A DNA stretch of 64,000 nt from assembly GCA_947626075.1 (NCBI GenBank), contig CANQQW010000002.1, positions 1-64,000 of the forward strand, read 5' to 3'. The position numbers and the translations under genes were made by a program. Below are positions 43,615-50,651 of the stretch, in pieces (position 1 is the stretch's first letter; every line of letters starts with the position of its first letter). This DNA is from an uncultured Clostridia bacterium (GTDB lineage: Bacteria; Bacillota; Clostridia; UBA1381). Under the pieces are notes generated by a model that ran no database searches, was not told where the DNA came from, and saw only the letters and a list, made by a program, of their open reading frames with translations.

Positions 43615-45279
43615 ATGATTACCGTCACAGGAAAATCCGTATGCGCGGGAGTGGCATTCGGGCCTGTTTTTGTTTTCAGCCGCGATGAAAGTAAGGTAAA
43701 GCGCAGTCACGTTGAAAGCAGCGAGGACGAGATAACGCGGTTTGAAAACGCGCGGAAAAAGGCAATCGGGGAGCTTGATATTCTGTATAATAAAGCCATC
43801 GCGGAGGTTGGGGAAGCAAACGCGATGATTTTTCAGATACACCAGATGATGCTTGAGGATCTTGATTATACCGAATCTGTTAAAAATATAATAACAAACG
43901 AGCTTCTTAACGCGGAAACAGCCGTCGCCCAAACGTGCGACAGCTTTGTCGCGATGTTCCGCGCGATGGACGACTCCTATATGCGAGAGAGAAGCGCGGA
44001 CGTAAAGGACGTTTCGGAGCGGCTTATACAGATACTTTCGGGTAAGAACAAGGACGCTATCGTATCGGATAAGCCGAGTATAATTATCGCCGACGACCTT
44101 GCGCCCAGCGAAACGGTACAATTCGACAAGAATAAAATACTCGCGTTCGTGACCGAGGGCGGCTCGACGCACTCGCATACGGCGATACTCGCAAAAATGA
44201 TGAATATTCCGGCTATGATAGGCGCGGGCGGCGCGTTGGACGCCGGTTTTAACGGTAAGGACGCAATCGTGGACGGTTTTACCGGCACGATATATATCGA
44301 GCCTGATGAGAAAACGATAGCCGAAATGACGGCAAAAAAACGCGAGGCAGACAGGCAGAGGGCGATTTTGGAGAAGCTTAAGGGCGAGGCGAGCGTTACG
44401 AAAGACGGTCACAAAATCGAGCTTTGCGCAAATATCGGAAACGTCATGGACGTCGCGAGCGTTTTGAGGAACGACGCGGAGGGCATAGGACTTTTCAGGA
44501 GCGAGTTTTTGTATCTCGAAAGCAGGAACTACCCGTCGGAGGACGTGCAGTTCGGGGTGTATAAGGAAGTGCTTTCCAAAATGGGCGCTAAGCGGGTCAT
44601 TATACGCACGCTCGACATAGGCGCAGATAAGCAGGCGAATTATTTCCACCTGCCGAAAGAGGAAAATCCCGCGCTCGGTATGCGAGCGATACGTTTTTGC
44701 TTGCAGCATACCGATATTTTCAAAACTCAGCTGCGCGCGCTGTACCGCGCGTCGGTATTCGGGAATTTGTCAATCATGTTCCCCATGATCGTGTCCGAAT
44801 GGGAGGTAATCAAGGTACTTGAAATTATAGACGAGGTAAAAAACGAGCTTAATGAGCAGGGTATCGCGTATGCCAAGAAGGTGGATCTGGGCTGTATGGT
44901 CGAGACTCCCGCCGCCGCGCTTATAAGCGATATTCTTTCAAAGCATCTCGACTTTTTCTCGATAGGCACAAACGATTTGACGCAGTACACGCTTGCCGCG
45001 GACAGACAAAATCCCGATTTGTCGTTTATCCGCAACGAGCATCACACGGCTATACTGCGTCTTATCCGGACGGTAACCGAAAACGCGCACAAAAACGGCG
45101 CGTGGGTAGGCATATGCGGCGAGCTTGCCGCGGACACGGAGCTTACGGAGCTGTTTCTCGCGATGGGTATAGATGAATTGTCGGTTATACCGTCGTTTAT
45201 ACTGCCGCTTAGGAAAAAAATCACCGAAACCGACGTTTCGGCGACTAAGGATATGGTGTTGAGTAAATACCTGATGTAA
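43615..45279 (+). CDS. ptsI: Phosphoenolpyruvate-protein phosphotransferase (PTS Enzyme I)
   Basis: Enzyme I takes phosphate from PEP and passes it to HPr to drive sugar uptake. The active His is in GGSTHSHTAILAKMMNIPAMIG, and the PEP-binding barrel shows RTLDIGADKQANYF and GTNDLTQYTLAADRQNP. About 554 residues from the ATG at 43615. GGGAGG lies 11 nt before it and 5 nt before an in-frame TTG at 43609, so translation may start at the TTG. No HPr or sugar-specific EII gene is nearby, so it may serve the whole cell. Confidence 0.96.
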   Translation: MITVTGKSVCAGVAFGPVFVFSRDESKVKRSHVESSEDEITRFENARKKAIGELDILYNKAIAEVGEANAMIFQIHQMMLEDLDYTESVKNIITNELLNAETAVAQTCDSFVAMFRAMDDSYMRERSADVKDVSERLIQILSGKNKDAIVSDKPSIIIADDLAPSETVQFDKNKILAFVTEGGSTHSHTAILAKMMNIPAMIGAGGALDAGFNGKDAIVDGFTGTIYIEPDEKTIAEMTAKKREADRQRAILEKLKGEASVTKDGHKIELCANIGNVMDVASVLRNDAEGIGLFRSEFLYLESRNYPSEDVQFGVYKEVLSKMGAKRVIIRTLDIGADKQANYFHLPKEENPALGMRAIRFCLQHTDIFKTQLRALYRASVFGNLSIMFPMIVSEWEVIKVLEIIDEVKNELNEQGIAYAKKVDLGCMVETPAAALISDILSKHLDFFSIGTNDLTQYTLAADRQNPDLSFIRNEHHTAILRLIRTVTENAHKNGAWVGICGELAADTELTELFLAMGIDELSVIPSFILPLRKKITETDVSATKDMVLSKYLM

Positions 45280-45312
45280 GCTGCCTTTGGCAGCGAAAAC
45301 AGACAAAAAATA

Positions 45313-45346
45313 AAAAAACGGGTGAACGTTTGTTCGCCCGTTTTTT
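45313..45346. terminator. Bidirectional terminator between ptsI and apt
   Basis: A 15-bp stem with one G-U pair (AAAAAACGGGTGAAC / GTTCGCCCGTTTTTT) serves the convergent ptsI and apt genes. Confidence 0.85.
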
Positions 45347-45393
45347 ACGGTTTTGATTAATGCCGATATGTATTTGTTTTTGTAAACATAAAT

Positions 45394-45918
45394 TTATTTC
45401 TCATGGTAGCGCAATACGGAGCGCACGTCGTAGCCTTTTAGAACGTCCCTGCCGTTAAGGTCGATAAGCTCAATCAAAAACAACATTCCCGAGACCGTGC
45501 CGCCCAGCTGCTCCACAAGCTCGGCAGCCGCCTTAATCGTGCCGCCGGTCGCTATAAGGTCGTCGACAAGAAGCACCCTGTCGCCTTTATTAATCGCGTC
45601 CTTATGTATTTCAATTTCCGCAGTACCGTATTCGAGCGCGTATTCCTTAGACACGGTTTCACGCGGCAGCTTGCCCTTTTTGCGTATCAGTACAAAGCCC
45701 TTGCCGAGCGCATACGCGAGCGGCATTCCCATAAGGAATCCTCTCGATTCCGTACCCGCGACAACGTCGAAGTCCAAGTCCTTTGACAGCTCAATAAGCT
45801 TGTCCACCGCCAGTTTAAGTCCCTCCTTGTCCTGAAGCACAGACGTAATATCGCGGAAGATTATTCCTTTTTCGGGGAAGTCGGGTATGTTGGTTACATA
45901 GTCACTTAATTTTTTCAT
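45394..45918 (-). CDS. apt: Adenine phosphoribosyltransferase
   Basis: Apt salvages adenine to AMP. The PRPP-binding motif is VLLVDDLIATGGTIKAAAELVE, and VVAGTESRGFLMGMPLAYALGKGFV is the family block. The start was moved to the ATG at 45918 (MKKLSDYVTNIPDFPEKGI), which has AAAGGGA upstream; the earlier 40 codons in the track are not conserved. About 174 residues, normal. It is the last clearly chromosomal gene before the mobile element; an edge of the element may lie between 45,920 and 46,070. Confidence 0.95.
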   Translation of the reverse strand: MKKLSDYVTNIPDFPEKGIIFRDITSVLQDKEGLKLAVDKLIELSKDLDFDVVAGTESRGFLMGMPLAYALGKGFVLIRKKGKLPRETVSKEYALEYGTAEIEIHKDAINKGDRVLLVDDLIATGGTIKAAAELVEQLGGTVSGMLFLIELIDLNGRDVLKGYDVRSVLRYHEK

Positions 45919-46067
45919 TTTTCGTATCCCTTTCTGCGTTACAAATATTTTTCTGCGACATATTCGGTTTTGATACAAGGCAATCGCTGCCGAGTTTTTG
46001 TATACCGTAATTATATCATATGTCTTTGTCCAAATCAATATTTTGCGGAATATTTGCTAAAGTTTGC

Positions 46068-46205
46068 TTAGCAGTTTATCGGATATAGGGGGAGACTGTC
46101 GTCTCCGTCGATGAAGCAGCTAAATTCTTCCCCTGTATCCGATACGCAATACATACATCCGTCCGCGTATATAACAGGGATGTTCTTTTTGTCATCGCTA
46201 TCCAT
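46068..46205 (-). CDS. Small acidic ORF of unknown function (45 aa)
   Basis: This ORF is too short for the track. Its protein reads MDSDDKKNIPVIYADGCMYC at the start and is acidic, with three Cys and no membrane segment. The ribosome binding site is strong (GAAAGGAGGTTGCAATC before ATG). It follows another small ORF and a sigma factor gene on the same strand at the edge of the element. The family is not recognised. Confidence 0.6.
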   Translation of the reverse strand: MDSDDKKNIPVIYADGCMYCVSDTGEEFSCFIDGDDSLPLYPINC

Positions 46206-46224
46206 GATTGCAACCTCCTTTCGA

Positions 46225-46386
46225 TTACGAGCCTTTTGTAATGTTTACACTCCTCACGCTGATTTCCAATATCACGGGCTGATGTTCCGTAATTGAGTTT
46301 TTGGGTATTGTCCGCAGCGTAAGCCGTGTAACGGTCACAACGACATCAACGCCGTTGTGTACCGCGGCTTCTACGCGATATCTCAA
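46225..46386 (-). CDS. Small ORF of unknown function with TTG start (about 53 aa)
   Basis: The frame from TTG (46386) to TAA encodes LRYRVEAAVHNGVDVVVTVT and continues with alternating hydrophobic residues, suggesting a small beta-rich protein. AAAGGAG lies 8 nt before the TTG; a GTG at 46395 is too close to that site. It is 19 bp upstream of the next small ORF. No family recognised. Confidence 0.5.
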   Translation of the reverse strand: MRYRVEAAVHNGVDVVVTVTRLTLRTIPKNSITEHQPVILEISVRSVNITKGS

Positions 46387-46474
46387 CGCGTCCACTCCTT
46401 TCTTGCGTAATTTCGGGGCGCTTAAAACGCGCCCTCTATATATAAGCCACGGGAACGGACAAGTATTAGGTTTT

Positions 46475-46894
46475 TTAGAAAAATTTTCTCAGTTTTTTTC
46501 TCGCTGTCATCAAGCGCTGTGAAATTGCCGACTGCGTAACTCCCTCGCGGCTTGCGTATTCGCTTACGGAAACGTTGTCAAAATATATGCTTTGAATTAA
46601 ATCCCTCTGTTTGGGACTCAATTGCGCTATTGCATGATATAACCGTTGAATGTTATTTTTTCTCAGTATATCACTGATAACCTCGTTCTCAACATCGGTT
46701 TCGTCCGCCAAAGCGCTAACCTTGTCATTATCGTATGAATAGCTTGTATGCCGTCTTGTCTCCTTGCGATCGTTGTTGGATTCCTGTCGGTTTAATTCCG
46801 TAATGACCTCGCCTATTTTCTCATCAATCTCGATTTCCGTCACTTCTTCGCCGATTCTTATATCAGCCGAAATAAACTTATAGGTTATTTTCAT
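46475..46894 (-). CDS. Small sigma-70-like factor of a mobile element
   Basis: About 139 residues. The C-terminal half is a sigma-4-type helix-turn-helix: AIAQLSPKQRDLIQSIYFDNVSVSEYASREGVTQSAISQRLMTARKKL. The N-terminal part (EIDEKIGEVITELNRQESNNDRKE) lacks a recognisable sigma-2 region. Proteins of this shape occur in integrative elements of Firmicutes, often with late or transfer genes. The start at 46894 was chosen because AAAGGGG precedes it; the longer track ORF reads through a terminator hairpin. Function as a real sigma factor is not certain. Confidence 0.8.
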   Translation of the reverse strand: MKITYKFISADIRIGEEVTEIEIDEKIGEVITELNRQESNNDRKETRRHTSYSYDNDKVSALADETDVENEVISDILRKNNIQRLYHAIAQLSPKQRDLIQSIYFDNVSVSEYASREGVTQSAISQRLMTARKKLRKFF

Positions 46895-46929
46895 TTCTAT
46901 TACCCCTTTCAAAATTCGGGCAATAAAAA

Positions 46930-46964
46930 AGCCGTTATGGCTGATAAGTTCAGTCATAACGGCT
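46930..46964 (-). terminator. Terminator hairpin upstream of the small sigma factor gene
   Basis: A 15-bp stem with one G-U pair (AGCCGTTATGGCTGA / TCAGTCATAACGGCT) is followed on the minus strand by TTTTTTATTGCCC. It lies between the candidate promoter at 47015-47044 and the sigma gene, so it could act as an attenuator. Confidence 0.8.
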
Positions 46965-46967
46965 CCG

Positions 46968-47027
46968 CCCGTGATATAGTAAAAAAAGAATTGATTTCTC
47001 AATTCCCATTGTACATTATATCACGGG
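46968..47027. repeat. 11-bp inverted repeats enclosing a second terminator-like hairpin
   Basis: CCCGTGATATA (46968-46978) and TATATCACGGG (47017-47027) are perfect inverted repeats. Between them is the hairpin GAATTGA-TTTC-TCAATTC (46988-47005), followed on the minus strand by seven T. The right arm overlaps the candidate -10 box. A minimal terminal-repeat element or a nested regulatory structure are both possible. Confidence 0.65.
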
Positions 47028-47044
47028 TCATCGGATTCATTCAA
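47015..47044 (-). promoter_or_regulatory. Candidate promoter ahead of the small sigma factor gene
   Basis: On the minus strand TTGAAT and TATAAT are separated by 18 bp. Two terminator-like hairpins lie between it and the sigma gene. Confidence 0.5.
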
Positions 47045-47248
47045 GACCATTTTTTAAGCATTTTTACACTTATTTTTAGTCTGTTTTTTCTATATATATT
47101 GGGTAGCTGCGAGATATTTTTTTGTATACGTTCGGGTATATGAAAATAATAATTTATTGATAAAAATGAGCTATTTTTAGGCTACTTTTAGGCTGCAAAA
47201 AGACTGAATAAAAACGGACAAAAAAACTCCGAATCCACCCGCGCTCTA

Positions 47249-47824
47249 TTATGCGCTAAACGTGAATTCGGAGATCGTTTTATAAGGTTCTTCATCTGTT
47301 TTTAACTTGACATTATTGATTAAGCGTTTGATATAACCGCCCATAATCATCGTCATAAGCTTGATAGCTTTCGTTCTATACTTCTTGAAAGTCGCCATAC
47401 TAATGGTTTTGCCATAATTTGTTTCCGCCCATTCTCTGTACTTTTCGTAAGCGTCCTCAAACTTTAATTTTAATCCTCCACAGTCTTCCGTATACAAGAT
47501 AGCTATCAATTTATGCAGCAAAATCCCATTGTCGGGAAATTGTTTTAGGCTCTCAAGAGAAAAGTCAACAATCTTCTCTATGCGGGACATCACCGCCAAA
47601 TCGACCTGCATTGTAGCAAGCTTAGTCAAGTCTGTTTCTTGAAAAAATACCTGTTTAAGAAACGCTATAACGTCAGCACTTATCCCGCGTTTCCTAAGCT
47701 CTATGGATATTTTAGAATTGTCGGCTTCTATGCGCCAACGCATCGTTCTATATGCCTTTAAAATTTTTTCGATTACATCTTTATCAATTTCATATTCGCA
47801 TTTGCAGGCTTGAGTATCTGACAT
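47249..47824 (-). CDS. Hypothetical helical protein (191 aa) of the mobile element
   Basis: No family recognised. The protein is mainly helical and charged, with CKCEYEIDKDVIEKILKAYR at the N-terminus and a segment TISMATFKKYRTKAIKLMTM that could be a helix-turn-helix near residue 150. Size and position suggest a phage- or element-type regulator such as the ArpU/RinA groups, but I cannot show this. AGAGGTGAG precedes the ATG. Confidence 0.6.
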   Translation of the reverse strand: MSDTQACKCEYEIDKDVIEKILKAYRTMRWRIEADNSKISIELRKRGISADVIAFLKQVFFQETDLTKLATMQVDLAVMSRIEKIVDFSLESLKQFPDNGILLHKLIAILYTEDCGGLKLKFEDAYEKYREWAETNYGKTISMATFKKYRTKAIKLMTMIMGGYIKRLINNVKLKTDEEPYKTISEFTFSA

Positions 47825-47972
47825 CTGTTTCTCACCTCTATTCCCTTATTTTTGAGGTGTGAAATAATCCTAATAATTATACTTAGCGACATTTAAATGA
47901 AAACAGATACATATCGAATCGGATTGATTTGTTCTGTTATAATCCGATTGTCATGTTGTAATTCCACACCCA

Positions 47973-48101
47973 TTAGCGCAATACTCTTATTACTGCAAAT
48001 GAGTAAAGTGGTTTATCCCCCGTGTAAGACAATGAGAAAATGTTTATCGGACGGTTTAATTTCAAACCATCTGCATTACGTCCTAAATTATAATTTTTCA
48101 T
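47973..48101 (-). CDS. Possible small ORF (42 aa)
   Basis: ATG at 48101, preceded by AGAAAGGCGG, to TAA at 47973. The product starts MKNYNLGRNADGLKLNRPIN and is basic. No family recognised; support is the ribosome binding site and an uninterrupted frame only. Confidence 0.35.
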   Translation of the reverse strand: MKNYNLGRNADGLKLNRPINIFSLSYTGDKPLYSFAVIRVLR

Positions 48102-48501
48102 GTGAATCAAACCGCCTTTCTATAGCACTTTTTCTTTTGTGCTTGTAACAATTTCATAATATTATTGTAACATATCGTTTAAATAACGTCTATTGTAAAA
48201 ATGACCAAATTTTGTCATAAACACTTAATAATTTTATACATATTTGCTTAATATTTTGGTAATTTTGTAGAAATTTACATTATTTTTATCGGTGACTAGC
48301 TGTCAATTAAATTGAATTAATACAGAATTATTACAGCCGTGTTACAATATGTTGTGTAATTCTTGGTAAAAAAAGGGTGTTTCTACAATATGTTGGTTGT
48401 ATATGCATTGATATGATTTATTGTAAACATTGCAAAATAAGACAAGTATTGAGTACAGCTTTGGGAAATCAAAGATAAAAGCTAATAATTCCAATCTTGA
48501 C

Positions 48502-48530
48502 TTGATAATAGCGAAAATTTATGCTATAAT
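48502..48530 (+). promoter_or_regulatory. Promoter of the type III mod-res operon
   Basis: TTGATA and TATAAT are separated by 17 bp. It lies about 220 bp upstream of mod, leaving a leader of about 210 nt. Confidence 0.75.
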
Positions 48531-48541
48531 CTAATATTATC

Positions 48542-48740
48542 TACCATTGCCAAAATGGGAAAGAACAGGATCGTAAGCATGGATGTTCTTGTAAGCATTA
48601 AATGGTATATCCTCAAGGGAGAAATGTGAGAGGTACGCCGGGCAACCTACAGCTTCTGAAGAAAGCGTTGACGAAATGCCCAAACTAATCGGTGAAACAA
48701 GATACCAAAGAAACTCGGTGAGTTATTTATAGAATAAGGA
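48542..48740 (+). promoter_or_regulatory. Candidate structured 5' leader of the mod gene
   Basis: Several perfect pairings occur in this leader: TACCATT (48542) with AATGGTA (48601), enclosing AAGAACA (48561) with TGTTCTT (48584); and GGGCA (48640) with TGCCC (48677). GTAAGCAT is repeated at 48573 and 48591. The second half is GC-richer than the surrounding DNA. I do not recognise it as a named riboswitch. It could be a regulatory RNA or the trace of an intron or transposon end. Confidence 0.5.
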
Positions 48741-48750
48741 GAAAAATAAG

Positions 48751-50649
48751 ATGGCAAATTTTTATGAAACCGTACTGACGGTACTCAAAGCGGATGATAG
48801 ATTTGTAGCCGAGGACGGCACTTTCCTGCGCAATTCGGTCTACGAGACCGCAATGAAAATGGATGAAAAACTTATCAGGCTTCTTCTGTCAAATGAAGAG
48901 ACAAGCTCTCGTTTCTTCACGGAAGTGGATGGCGTTAAAGTTTTTGATAAGGCGGGCTTTGGGTGGGTTATTAATAACCGCCAGTTTTTCCCTGACAGCT
49001 ATACTCGCTTTAAGAATAAGATTGGGCTTGCAGATGGAAACGGCGATTTAATCTCCACATCCGGCAAGGTTGAGCTTGTCTTCCCATACAAGGATTGTGT
49101 ATTGGAAGGCGGACAAACAACAGAAGAGCAGAAAAGGCAGGAAATTTTTTACAATGAGACTCTTGCTCCCGATGAGGTCGACAGACTTCTTTATCCCAAA
49201 GTATTTACAAATGCAAAAAGATATAATAAGGACGGAATTGAAGAAAAAATAACCGAACTTAATGAAAATGACAATCTGATAATAAAAGGGAATAATTTGC
49301 TTGTTATTTCATCGTTACTGTCAAGATACGAAGGAAAGATTAAATGTATTTATATCGATCCTCCTTATAATACAAGAAGTGATGCAAACACTTTTGCTTA
49401 TAATAACACCTTTAATCATTCGACCTGGCTGACATTTATGAAAAACAGGCTCGAAATTGCAAAAAAGTTATTAAGCGATGATGGAATCATATTTATTGAT
49501 ATCGATCATTATGAACTATTTTATTTGGGGGCGTTGGCAGATGAAATATTTGGATATGATAACAGATTGGGTGTTTTAGCGGTCGTGCATAATTTAAAAG
49601 GACGACATAGCGGATTCTTCTCTGTTGCTCACGAAAACAAATTGGTTTATGCAAAGAATTCTCATAATGCAACCATAAAAGATTATGCTTTTGATAATTC
49701 GGACAATTATCCGTTAGAAGATGAAATCGGTAAATATAAATTGGTTGGACTAAAAAGGACAGGAAATGGTTCTTTACGTTCTGAAAGGCCTAACTTATTT
49801 TATCCTATCTTCTTTAATCCGAATACAAATGAGATATCTGTTGAAGCAAAAGAAAACTTTATTCCAATATATCCCGTGGATTCTGATGGAATTGAAAGAA
49901 GATGGCGTTGGGGAAAACAAAAGGTATTAGCTGAATGGAAAACAGAAATCGTTGTAAAAAAAGTGCAGGGCGAATATAAAATATATACAAAAATTCGCCT
50001 TAAAGGCGAACGTCCAAAGACATTATGGAATAAACCCGAATATTCAAGCAGCACAGCAGCAAATGAACTTACAAATCTTGTAAGCAGAAATGCTTTTTCT
50101 TATCCTAAATCTGTAGAGTTAGTTGTCGATTCGCTACAAATTGCTACAGATGAAGATTCCATTATACTTGATTTTTTTGGAGGGAGCGGAACAACAGGTC
50201 AAGCGGTTATGGAATTAAATAAAAGAGACAACGGTAACCGCAAATTCATTTTAGTGGAACAGATGGATTATATTCAAACAGCAACTATTCCACGTTTAAA
50301 CGCAGTCATCGCTAAGAACGGCAGTGGGTCTTTTGTATACTGCGAACTGGCAAAGCTAAACCAGACTATTGCAGAGGAAATTGAAGCTGCCACAGACGAT
50401 GCTGCTTTGTCCGATATTTATGCCAGGATGATCAAATCCGGCTTTATCAGCTGCAAAATAAATCCTGCAGACATTGATGCAGCAGCAGATGAATATACCA
50501 CTCTTTCGACGGATGATAAGAAACGGTTCCTCATGGATATTTTGGATAAGAATCTCCTGTATGTGAACTACTGCGACATTGACGATGAAGAATTTGCTGT
50601 CTCCAAGGATGACAAGGCATTCACAAGGAGTTTTTACGGGGAGGAATAA
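48751..50649 (+). CDS. mod: Type III restriction-modification DNA methyltransferase (Mod)
   Basis: Mod methylates adenine in an asymmetric site and provides target recognition for the Mod-Res complex. It is a beta-class enzyme: the catalytic motif IYIDPPYNTRSD near residue 200 precedes the AdoMet-binding motif LDFFGGSGTTGQAV near residue 477, with the target-recognition domain between. Length 632, normal. AAGGAG precedes the ATG. It is 2 bp from res. The recognition site cannot be predicted by eye, and no repeat tract that would cause phase variation is seen. Confidence 0.95.
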   Translation: MANFYETVLTVLKADDRFVAEDGTFLRNSVYETAMKMDEKLIRLLLSNEETSSRFFTEVDGVKVFDKAGFGWVINNRQFFPDSYTRFKNKIGLADGNGDLISTSGKVELVFPYKDCVLEGGQTTEEQKRQEIFYNETLAPDEVDRLLYPKVFTNAKRYNKDGIEEKITELNENDNLIIKGNNLLVISSLLSRYEGKIKCIYIDPPYNTRSDANTFAYNNTFNHSTWLTFMKNRLEIAKKLLSDDGIIFIDIDHYELFYLGALADEIFGYDNRLGVLAVVHNLKGRHSGFFSVAHENKLVYAKNSHNATIKDYAFDNSDNYPLEDEIGKYKLVGLKRTGNGSLRSERPNLFYPIFFNPNTNEISVEAKENFIPIYPVDSDGIERRWRWGKQKVLAEWKTEIVVKKVQGEYKIYTKIRLKGERPKTLWNKPEYSSSTAANELTNLVSRNAFSYPKSVELVVDSLQIATDEDSIILDFFGGSGTTGQAVMELNKRDNGNRKFILVEQMDYIQTATIPRLNAVIAKNGSGSFVYCELAKLNQTIAEEIEAATDDAALSDIYARMIKSGFISCKINPADIDAAADEYTTLSTDDKKRFLMDILDKNLLYVNYCDIDDEEFAVSKDDKAFTRSFYGEE

Positions 50650-50651
50650 GT

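Larger units (their letters stand above)
47825..48750. other. 926-bp AT-rich region without a track-level gene
   Basis: It contains a possible 42-codon ORF (47973-48101, minus), a very AT-rich stretch (about 48150-48480), a good promoter (48502-48530, plus) and a long structured leader (48542-48740) before the type III mod gene. Base composition differs sharply from the chromosomal part, as expected for acquired DNA. Confidence 0.7.

Noticed and set aside
43576-44709. Minus-strand 377-aa ORF
   Set aside because: It is antisense to ptsI, which has all Enzyme I motifs.
47897-48148. Plus-strand 83-aa ORF
   Set aside because: It has no good start region or recognisable composition; the opposite strand has a better small ORF.
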